Shown: positions 54,271-64,000 of the stretch, piece after piece | How the letters are laid out: each line of letters opens with the position of its first letter | Position numbering within the stretch: the stretch's first letter is position 1 | NCBI GenBank assembly: GCA_036346255.1 | Contig: CM070636.1 | Location: 31,317,539 to 31,381,538 of the forward strand | Direction: 5' to 3' | Source of the DNA: Ampelocalamus luodianensis | Taxonomy: Eukaryota > Streptophyta > Magnoliopsida > Poales > Poaceae | DNA: 64,000 bases | The notes under the pieces: generated by a model | The model's input: the letters and a program-made list of their open reading frames with translations, nothing else | The model's database searches: none | Told to the model about the DNA's origin: nothing | Program-made: the position numbers and the translations under genes

Positions 54271-57200
54271 TGTGAGGACCCCGGTTTATTTAGCTTGTAA
54301 TGCTTAACCATCCATTGGTCCTAGCATCACAAATCAGATAAACCAAGCCTCAAAATATGTATACTTCCCAGAATTGCAGTATACACACCCCGTTACAAAA
54401 TCATGCATCAATTCCATTCATTCACATAGAACCGAAACAAGCAACGAGCTGAAAGACATACATAATATGAAGAGTTATACAAAAGAGAGGCCGACTGGCC
54501 AAATGTCGTACAAAAAGACTAAGTAAACAGCGGAATCAAAAGTGCCATAAGATGGCGATAAACAAAAGCCAATCAGTGTGCCTCAAACCCACAAGGCAAC
54601 CGACCGGACCGCCAAGCTAGTCGTCCCAGAAACCACAAATCTCGCAAAAGTGAGGCCCTTGGGGCTCACCTTCTTCCTCTGCAACAAAAATATTACGCAC
54701 AACAATTGAGTACAAAAATTGTTTTTGTACTCGCAAGACTGATGTGTAAGATAACAGAACTATAATTAACTACATGCAAGCTATATTTAAGTGGAGGAGG
54801 CTCTGGACTTATTTTCCGCATAAAGGAAGTTTTATTTGCAATAATGTAATACATTTAAAAGCAAGTTTGCAATTAGTTCTTATTGTTCAAATAACAGAGA
54901 GACAATTAAACAATCAATAGATGACAACAACATCCTGGAAGTGACTAACCCAATAGCCACCACAACAATAGCATGAAGTACCCTTCATACCACCCGGTCA
55001 AGTTTTAAGTTTTTAAAAGGTTGTAGTCTAGTTCTTGCATGACCTTACCAAGCATGTCCATAACCTAGGACGAGGCTATTCGAATAGTTTTAACCCTGCA
55101 GGGGTGTACCAATGTACCCACACGATAGACCGCCTTTCCACCAGCCACGGTTAGCATAGTACCTTTGGTATGCAGGCACGGCTAAGTCTAACAAGACGCT
55201 TTCCAATGGACAATGCTAATTAAGAGCCGCAACCCACGGGAGAAGGACACATCAGACAGCCTAACCGGTCTGCTAATGCTCCCCTCACAACACCACATTT
55301 TTAAAACACCCACCAACCAGCTCATAATTAACACCTCCCAAAGTACTTAGTCAAGAGAGGTCCCATATCCCTCTCGCGTGGTTAGCACCCAATAAGCGCT
55401 TGGCTTAGTGACACAAGTAACTCGGTCCTTGGGGACTTAGGCACCGTTCCAATCACACCCAACAGATCACACCAACATACCATTGTGCCCAAGTCAAGAT
55501 ATAATTTTTCTTTTCAGTTTTCGATTTGCAAATTAGTAAAACACAAGGGTTGGATATAATGGAATAATATTAACATTGTGTGATCAAGATCATCGACTAA
55601 GTCGATGATCGCCCAAAACTACCGATAACTAAGCATGGCTAAGCAATATATATTCGTAATCTACTAAGTGACAAGAGCTCATCCAACGAACTCTAATCAC
55701 AGCAAATAACCTACGCTCAGGTAGTAGAGGATAATTATTTACCTACAGATTATACAACTAGAGGATTAACTAATCAATTTAACAACAAAATAGCAATGCA
55801 TACCTACGAGTTAAACAAAGTATTAGACTTTAAAAGTAATGGGATCAAAGGGGAAATGATCAAACTGCTTGCCTTGCTGGAATTATTCTTGCTGCAGAGG
55901 AGGATTCTCAGGTTCAATAAACTCTTCAGAACCTAACGCGAAAATGCGATAAAACCAATAAGAACGAAGAACATCAAATAAAACTCAACAGCAAAAGACA
56001 TCCAAAGTTAGTGAAATTCATACAGCAGCAAGGTCATGATTTTAGACAAATTCAGGAACAAGAATTACTTCATTTTGAATTAGCATGAAAAAGTTATAGT
56101 TATAACTAGTTCTCTCAGCCTATAAATTCTCTAAATTAATTACTGGTACTGTTCATGACGAAAATTTCTATAATGATCTAGAACCCAAAATTTTTATGGT
56201 AGTTAGTTTGTGTCATCCTAATCACAGCAAAGTTGAGTTTACTAAATTTGGAGTTATAATGATTTACTTATGATTTTTCTAAGTTGTAAACCTAGCACAT
56301 TACATTTTCCAGAAACATAAACATGTTCAAAACCTATTTCATATTAAAGTATGCTACAGAGGGATTTTTCTAGCATCGATTTTATATATTTCGGATTTAC
56401 AGGGAATTACTTGTGTCTTTGATAATATTTACAGAATTTTTCTAAATGCTGAAAATAGGGTCAAAGTCATTAATTAATGTTTCTGGTGCTATCCTGGGCC
56501 TATAATCATTTTTATATTAAAGTTTGGTTAATAACAAATTTATCAAAGTTGAAATCACCCATGTTGGATATTTACAGGAAAAGATATTAATTATATAATA
56601 TTTGATTCAATTTTTGGAAAAGCCAACAATAGCTGGAATCAAGTTTTTAGCGTATACCGAATTTTCTAGCACAGAAATATGACTAAACGCATTTTTAAAT
56701 AAAACTTCAGTTCAATACTAATTTATTACAGTTGGAATCATCCAAAAAGGGTTTAAAATGATTTAGTTATGAATTTCTAAAGTGTTTATACTATTTTCAG
56801 TTGTTAAACAATTACTTCCCGAATTACAGACAAACCTAATCAAAAGATTATGACGTGGACGAATAATAACCGTTGATCTGGAATCAAACGGCGCGCGCGA
56901 GGGGTGCGCGAGATCGACCCGAACGGCCCAATTCATCTCGACCGTTGATCAAAGATCTGATGGCCAAGAACGAGGGATGTTCGGACCTCGCGAACGGCAC
57001 ATGAATCAGGACCATTGATCATCAAATGAATGGTCCACGATGATGGGAGCATCTTGTGACCCGATCGACCCAATTGATCTGGGCCACAGATCGCAAAATG
57101 GACGGTGACCTTTGATCGAAGTGCAAAATGGAGCGTTGACATGTGGGGCTGCATGTCAGTGACTGTGAGTCATACACGCGAGCTTTAACACACGTGCACA

Positions 57201-58677
57201 GGGTTTGTGTCCCAGCTGGCAGTGACTTAAAGAGGATTTTTAGGACAGCTAATTAATTACTAATGACCAATGATTAGTAATCAATGTGTCCTAAAGATTT
57301 TGAGCAGAGGTGATTTAAGGACTGAGGGCCCACCTGGCAGTGGCACAGAGTTTGTGGGCTTAAGACCAATTAATTGCTAATCAATGATTAGCAATTAATG
57401 ACCCCACATTTGCCCAAATGATCTCTAGACTACGGTTAAAGGCCTACGAGCCCACACGTCAGTGACCCAAAAAGGCAATTTCGGACACATTAATGTTAAG
57501 ACAGGGATTAATGACAATCATTAGCATTAATGATGTCCAAAGCAATCGGTTAGCGCCAATGGTGACTCAGAGGGTTGGGCCCACATGTCAGTGAGACATT
57601 AGGCCAAATTAAGACACAATTAATACTTCTAATGATTGGCAATGATTAAGCATTAACCGTGTCCTAATTAGATGACGAAAACGGGACTTTCCTAGCTCAC
57701 AAAAACCGAGTGCCTTTCACGGCTTGTCGCCGGCGACTCCGGTCGCGGCGGCGCCAACCAAATACCAAAATGGACTCGCAATAGCGATGCGGACCCAATG
57801 GTGATGACCTCGCCGGCGGTGGAGGTCTAGAACGCCGGCGAGCCGGAAAACACATAAGGAGGCTTTTTCGGCAAAACACGAAAACAGCAAAATGCTCCGC
57901 TGCGGTCCACGAAAGCGAGTGCCGACACTTCTAGGGACTAATAAGAGGCTACCTCAGCCAAGATGAGCTTCAAAAGTGGCCGAAGCAGACTTGAACCCGA
58001 TGGAGTTCGCCGGAGCCGAGGAAGATGAAGTGGAAGATGAGGTTCTGAGCAAATTGAGTGGAACCAAATCATTACCATAACTTCATTAAGGTTCCCACAA
58101 GCTCCACAAGTAAGTAATTGCAAAAAGAACCACTTACCGGAGTTGGAGAAGAAAGGGGGTGAAATCGGTCGAAAATCTCAAAACTTAAAATTGAATGATT
58201 CCTGTGAATGCAACCCAAAATCAAGTTAGGGGAAATGTACAGGAAGTCGAGGAGCTCAAAAGGGTACAAGAAAGATTGAAGATGAACCACTGGAGCACCC
58301 AAGTTCACAATGGAGCTCCACGGCCTCCAATGGTGGTTTGAGAATTTCAGTGGTGATAAGCTCCGAAAATAAAGAAGAGGCTAGGGGTGATGTAATGGAA
58401 CACTAGGAGGGGCTAAGGGGGCTATTTAAAGAGGGAGGATTAGGGTTTTGAGTAAGAACAAGAGTCCATGGTGGGCTCGGCTCATGCTACGGTCATGGAC
58501 CAAGAGATGATGGGGGCAAGTGAGACTCGGGACGAGAGAGCCGAAAGCCTGGGGCGCATTTAATGCCCTGCAGAGAGACATTGACGAGAGCAAGCTCGAA
58601 GTGACAAAGCGAAGCTGCCCTCTCTCTCTCTTCCTGCCATTGCTCGCATGCGCCGCACGGAGAACCAGAGGAGGAAT
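54271..58677 (-). repeat. Gypsy LTR (family F), minus orientation; right boundary uncertain
   Basis: Ends (element sense) AACCGGGGTCCTCACA at 54271. A TATA-like TTTAAATAGC lies on the minus strand at about 58420-58430, so U3 is to the right and R-U5 to the left. It contains the hairpin (54708-54732, 11-bp arms), the palindromic block (55052-55112), AT-rich 55500-56830, GC-rich repeats with ATCAACGG-like words (56860-57110), and a four-unit palindromic array (57150-57670). The right end near 58677 lacks a clear TG. The small frames have no recognisable domain. Confidence 0.6.
57150..57670 (-). repeat. Array of four diverged units with palindromic AT cores
   Basis: Each unit, about 120 bp, has a CACRTGTCAGTGA-like or TGGCAGTGACTT-like word and an AT-rich inverted repeat. 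The best core is TTAATTGCTAATCA (57370-57383), one base, then its exact complement TGATTAGCAATTAA (57385-57398). The first unit has ATTACTAAT (57255-57263) against ATTAGTAAT (57272-57280). Confidence 0.7.
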
Positions 58678-58713
58678 GTGAGACCCCGGTTTATTAAACT
58701 TGTAATACTTAAC
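58678..58713 (-). repeat. 36-bp tip of another family F-type LTR
   Basis: TGTGAGACCCCGGTTTATTA... closely resembles 54271-54310. It is cut at 58713 by family E insertion, whose target duplication would be TTAAC (58709-58713). Confidence 0.55.
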
Positions 58714-61700
58714 TGTGAGGACCCCCGGTTATTGGAAATGTTACTAATTAAATCCATACTGTAGCACAATTGTTAATGAAGGAACAATACGGCCCCTTTA
58801 TTAAGAACCATGCTAAAGATATAAATTTAACAAGTGACAGATCCAAGAATGAGATTCTGATATATATGATTCACAATGGTTCCTGTGATCAACGACCATT
58901 GCATATATATCCTTCATCAACATTGCATCAAACACATACCACTCATACATTGATATAATTAAACATAAGGTTACATCATTCTATTAGTACTACAATATTA
59001 AGTGACTTGGTCACTTTAACAAAGATACAAATGGAAGCAAAATAAACGGAAAATGTCCACCAATGGCCTCATCCACCCGCAGCAATTGCGTGGAGGAAAG
59101 AAGTAGCGCCACTCGTTAGCGCCACCGATCGGCGCTAACTGTACTTCATAGAAAACCATCCTCACCGCAACAATAGGTGGTGGCACCTTGAGTACAAAGG
59201 TACTCAAGAAGTCTTACACAAACTAACAAAAGAAAGTGGTTATTAGATCCTATTCAAAGGGGTAGAGTTGTTACATGCATAAGGTTACAACAGAAGATAT
59301 AAAGGTTCAAATTTGCATAAAGCGATACACCTTATCCTACAAAGGCTAACTTTTGATAAAGCAATTTAATAAATCAAAAATAAAGTAAAACAACAAGTAA
59401 ATACATTAAATGTAAATGAGATAAAGGCATGATTCCTCATGCAAACCGAAATAAACCAAACCACATTTTGGAAAATCAAAATCTCTATACAGTGATATCG
59501 CTCAAGTTATCGTCCATGACCGTGGACACGCTATTCAATAGCTTTATACCTGCAGGGTGTACATCTTTACCACATGACTTAGCTAGTTCGTTGTCTCTGG
59601 ATGCCTCCGAATGATGACACACTTCCTTTGGTATGTCGACCGGGAAGCTAAGATTTGGTATTTTTCAACAAGCCAACACTATTGAGTTGGACCCCCATGT
59701 GTGAACTAATCCCATTAGTGTAGGCTATACCACCTACTAACCACGGGGCACACATGTTGTGTCAGTAATGCCGATCCAAACAATTTAAAGCGGTGGGTTC
59801 CCTACCCATAGTAGAATGCTATCGGCACCATTAAGGTATCGTATATGCGACGAGGCACATATACGCCCTCACCCTCCTAAGAACATCTGATACTGACATA
59901 CAAGCTCACATGGCATAAAACGCAGTCCTCAGACCTAAGCATCTATGCCATACAAGGTCAATACACATATCCTTACTCTCTGCTTTCCAACTCAATAGTC
60001 TCAACATTTTACTTAACCAAACAGCGCCATACATCGCATGTGGAAGTACGTGGGGACTTGAACCGAATAGTCGAGTTCGGTCCTTAATCAACCCTGACAA
60101 GTCCACCACAAAACCCAATCTCGTGCACAAAAGCACCATCACTAGCTTCCTCTTGTCCGATCAATTTGAATTTCAAATACAAGACTGATTTAAAGAAACT
60201 GACAAAGAGTTTAAAATAACAAGGGTTGGGCTTGTGATTCCCATGTTTGACAAGATATGCTTGTCAAACTCTAAAATCTCTAGATCGCATATCTAAGCCA
60301 AATCTGAAAATAGACCATATAGTATACAGATTACTACACTAGAGTTGAGTGTATGGTCATAATTAAGGTAATCCACCATGTCGGTTATAGCTAGCTATTA
60401 CAAGTCACATTTTGTATTTTCAGACAAATAGCATGCACAGATATCACCGGATTTGTAAAAGCTACATGTACAAAACTGGGTTCAATATGGTGCAAAGAGG
60501 ATGCTTGCCTTGATAGTAATAGACTTCACAGGTGCTCAAAGTTGTTCGATATAATCAAAAGCTTCAAGAGAACCACTTCTAAAAGAAGCAATAAAATCCA
60601 ATAAATACCAAAAACGATAACCGTATAAATTATCGAAATTGTATGATCAATAAAGAAATGCTGATTAACAAAGATGCTTAAGTTACATTTACCTAATAGT
60701 GATAATAACCCATTTTATAACTTACTGTTTTCAAAAGACAGAAATTAGAGTTTAGAGCAAAGTTCCAGTTTTCAGATTTTAAAAGAGCTGAAAACAGGAC
60801 AGATTGCAATTTTCGGAAAAAGAAGTATAGAACATGCAAAAGTTCATAAACGAATCTTAGCATGATCTTTTAGGGTAATTAATATCCCAAACCAGTCTTA
60901 GTCTAACCCTAACTAGTTAGATCACATCGACTAAGAAGGAATTCATTTTGCCTGCTAAACCGACAAAAGAAACAGAGACAGATCTCAACTAGAAGTTAAA
61001 ATTGATGATGACAAGAATTGAAAGATCAACTTGTCATGTCATTAGGGTTTAGTCAAAACCTAAATAAGATGATAAGTTGACAGGAAGAACCCTAGGTCTT
61101 GAAAATGACACAAAAGACTGAAAAGCTAGAATAACAGCTTTTCAGTTTGAAGCAAGATCAAGCTACTGATGCTTAAAAGAATGATTCACAGCAGCTTCTA
61201 AGGTTCTTAAGATGCTCAAGATGTCGAAACTAGGGTTTTGGCTTACAAGATGGAAAGATACCAAGAACTCAAAACCGATGATGATGGATGAGAAATAAAC
61301 TCTGGATTTAACCTACAAAAGATAACCAATCTTTATTGTAAGTAAAACCAGTGCTTAAGGATGGATAAGCAAAGGATAGAAGCAAGAATCCCACTGGCAG
61401 CAAGGAAGAAAGTGAGCTTCAGTGGTCAACAATGGCTGCAGCTCAAAAAGCTAGGGTTTATATATAAGAGAGTTGAGCTACAGGGCAATTGGGAAAAGTC
61501 TAGAGCTTGATGAGGTGTCCATTTAGGCTAATTATCCCAAAATTAGTTGCAAAACTTTGGGATAAACCTCTCTTGATTTCCAGAGAGTCGCATGCAGAGA
61601 GACGAGGAAAATGATAAGAATCACCGACATGTGGGTCCCATTGTCATCCTCGATCCGGGCCTCACAAAGCTCAAAAGAATGTCACCGTCCGATTGGAAAT

Positions 61701-63063
61701 GGGCGGTGTGATAAATAGAGAGATTAAATGATTTGAATCGGTATCATTTAATATGGACCGCACGATCTAGATCGACCGATCGAGATCTAAATGGAATCTC
61801 GAAGGCTCCGGCTTCGCTTTCAAAGAGAGCGTTGGATTGAAATCCAACGATCAATTAAAAGATATATACGTCACCCTTTAGATACGATGGCGCAACACCG
61901 TTGGATTTGATTTCTACGATCGGGATGGAAAGTTGAACCGGATGGTCCGATTGCATACACTCATATGGACCGCATTTATTGAAATCCAACGATCCACCGA
62001 TTTTGGGCTTTAGAGGCCCACGGTAAAAAGGAGTGTCGTAGGATTGAAATCAAAGGCCCGCATAAACGCGTGCCTCGATTTCAAATTGAAATAAGCAATA
62101 CCGTTAGATCAAGGATGGACGACCACGACAGCGGGATCCGAGTCGTCCAATGCATACACTAATCGGGCCACACGATGAAGATCCAACGGTCCGCAGGAGC
62201 GCGGGCTTTAATAACACGCGAGAAAGGAAAAGCCGAGGATTTGAATCTAATCTACGAGATAAAAGCGCGCTTTAGGTTTAAAACGAAAAGGGCGTCACGG
62301 TTGGATTGGAAACGAACGGTGGAGATTGAACATGGATCCGAGTTGTCCGATTGCACACACTAACCTCGCCGTTAGATCAAGATCCAACGGTGGAGATTAA
62401 AGTATACACGTGGGCGCTCGCGATATCGTGAGCTCGCCTCGCTCGATTGAAGATCGACGGCCGCATCACGCGTGGATGTCGGGCTCGCGCCGAACGTGGA
62501 TCGGGCCGCACCAATTTGATTCGGTTGGACCAAATCACATGAGACCGGTCGCTACTGATGTTGAGTTTGGATTTGGACCGGTTTAGTTGACCAAACCTTA
62601 TTCAAATTTGTAAAAGGTTTGACTGGGCTTTTAAAATAGCAAATAAATTCATAAATTCATGAAATTTTTACAGTAAGCCATCGGGATGATATATTTCCAG
62701 ATAAATTTTATAAACCGCATTTTCACTTTGTAAAATACATAAATATTTATTTCAGCCTAAAATATTTATTTAAAGACAATAAATTTTTCTTTAAGCCCAA
62801 ATAATTTCTAAAAATGCAACAAAAATATTTTTAGTCAAGATAATTTATCTAGGCTTTAATAAAAATACCTCCCAGTCATAATACAAGTTTTATCTTGTAT
62901 CCCTTTAAGACTTTGAATGGTTCTTTAGGTTTTGACTACAAATGAAGGTTTTAACTTGTAACATGTTTGCCCAAAGTGTAAACATGAACAAGAATGCCAT
63001 GAATAGTATCTCACATCGCTCATAAAGCATTTTATTACTGTTTATAAACTTGGGGCTGTTACA
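58714..63063 (-). repeat. Family E LTR, copy 3
   Basis: 4350 bp, TGTGAGG...GTTACA. Colinear with copies 1 and 2; TATA-like box near 61455-61467, hairpin 59190-59205, palindromic block about 59510-59564. It keeps many CAG and CTG words that are damaged in the other two copies. Confidence 0.9.
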
Positions 63064-63279
63064 AACCTACCCCCCTTAAGAAAATCTCGTCCCCGTGATT
63101 TGGAACAAGTCAAGATCAGGAAGAAGTGAAATGGAAATGGATTATGAGGAAATTCAACATCTGTTGTTTTGATTTCCTTTAAAGATAACAAAGAAGAACC
63201 TTACATAACAACATAGTGTTATTATTACATCTTTGTTTACATTGGTTTGTTTAAACTTTCCTTTCTTGATTCAAAGGAA

Positions 63280-64000
63280 AGTACTAAACAACAAAAAGAT
63301 GGGGGTGCTCGATCTGCATCAGATCTTCGCGCTCCCAAGTGGCTTCATCCTCTAATGATTAGCCCATCGAATTTTCAAGAACTTGACAAGACGATTTCTT
63401 GTCCCGCGTTCCATTGTGTCGAGGATACGTCTCGGTTGTTCTTGATAGGAAAGATCAGTGGGAGATTAAGATGCTCATAAGCAGTTGCCTCAATAGGAAC
63501 ACGAAGGCATTTCTTTAATTGAGACACATGAAAAGTATCATGCATCGCCGAGAGTAATTCGTAGTTCCAATTGGTAAGCTACGCTCCTTGCTTGGCAATG
63601 ATTCTAAGGGTCCGATATAACGAGGTGCGAGCTTTCCTTTTACCTGAAAATGATGAGTACCCTTCATGGGTGACACTTTAAGATAGACATGGTCATCCAC
63701 CTCAAAGCTCAACTCACGACGGCGATGATCAGCATAGCTCTTCTGACGAGACTGTGCAGTTTTCAAACAATCCCGAATCGAACTTGCTCTTCTGCTTCCT
63801 TTACCATGTCTGGGCCAAAGAATGATCTTTCACCCGACTCGGACCAATTCAATGGAGTCCTACAAGCTCTCCCATACAAGGCTTCAAAAGGTGACATTTG
63901 AATACTTGCTTGGTAGCTATTATTGTAGGAAAATTCCACATATGGCAAAGATTTCTCCTAGTCCTTGCCATAAGATAGCACATAGGCTCAAGAAGATCTT
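63280..64000 (-). pseudogene. Integrase C-terminal part of the third family E copy
   Basis: The minus strand reads PYVEFSYNNSYQASIQMSPF then EALYGRACRTPLNWSES (63948-63850), SRQKSYADHRRRELSFEVDD, HVYLKVSPMKGTHHFQVKGK and LAPRYIGPL (63766-63610). Chromodomain-like tail pieces are near 63290-63430. The break between SGERSFFGPDMVKEAEEQVR and the next frame at about 63763-63780 is a frameshift. The catalytic core is beyond 64000. Confidence 0.85.

Larger units (their letters stand above)
58714..64000 (-). mobile_element. Third family E Ty3/gypsy copy: 3' LTR and integrase end, continuing beyond window
   Basis: 3' LTR 58714-63063, PPT 63064-63078, chromodomain-like tail and integrase C-terminus to 64000. 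It is more diverged from copies 1 and 2 than those are from each other, so it is an independent insertion. Confidence 0.88.

Overview
This is a nuclear plant DNA window, almost certainly from a grass with an Oryza-like genome. The evidence is nested Ty3/gypsy and Ty1/copia LTR retrotransposons, a PIF/Harbinger-like element with a TTA target duplication, LINE fragments, an NB-ARC resistance-gene relic, and one intron-containing plant gene with GT-AG introns. The species is inferred from TE style and cannot be proved from sequence alone. No tRNA, rRNA, CRISPR array or bacterial-type operon is present.

Layout, left to right. (1) Bases 1-12819 are the 3' part of a decayed + strand Ty3/gypsy chromovirus-type element (gag, protease, RT, RNase H, integrase with chromodomain-like tail, 3.2 kb LTR). 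Its RT is split by a solo LTR (5971-6925, 5-bp target duplication) and by a partial non-autonomous minus-strand element (2188-5866). (2) 12820-33461 is an LTR of a second gypsy family (family F) interrupted by 18.4 kb of a third family (family E, minus strand, 4.35 kb LTRs). Family E is arranged LTR-internal-LTR-partial internal. (3) 33462-40140 is the only conserved host gene: a seven-exon plant-specific small GTPase of the LIP1 (LIGHT INSENSITIVE PERIOD 1) type, with a 1.7 kb antisense LTR element in intron 1. (4) 40900-42707 holds an NB-ARC relic and a LINE reverse-transcriptase fragment. (5) 42708-48485 is a long gypsy-type LTR carrying a 2.8 kb Harbinger-like element. (6) 48486-53616 is a copia-type LTR fragment next to a 4.2 kb non-autonomous gypsy element. 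(7) 53645-64000 contains gypsy LTR fragments (G and F) and then the 3' LTR and integrase end of another family E copy that leaves the window.

The TE proteins are almost all broken, mostly by one- to three-base indels, whereas the GTPase exons are intact. The most interesting patterns are: a short RNA-type hairpin shared by four LTR families with a compensatory base change; a palindromic block shared by the same LTRs; and an accessory ORF followed by an intron-like segment ending directly at the gag ATG in family E, with a similar gag start in element 1. There is also a tandem retroelement array with a deleted end, a duplicated insertion site with a non-homologous join, and a pair of competing splice acceptors in the last GTPase exon. 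I found no convincing wholly new protein system; the candidates are cis-acting and structural features of retroelements.
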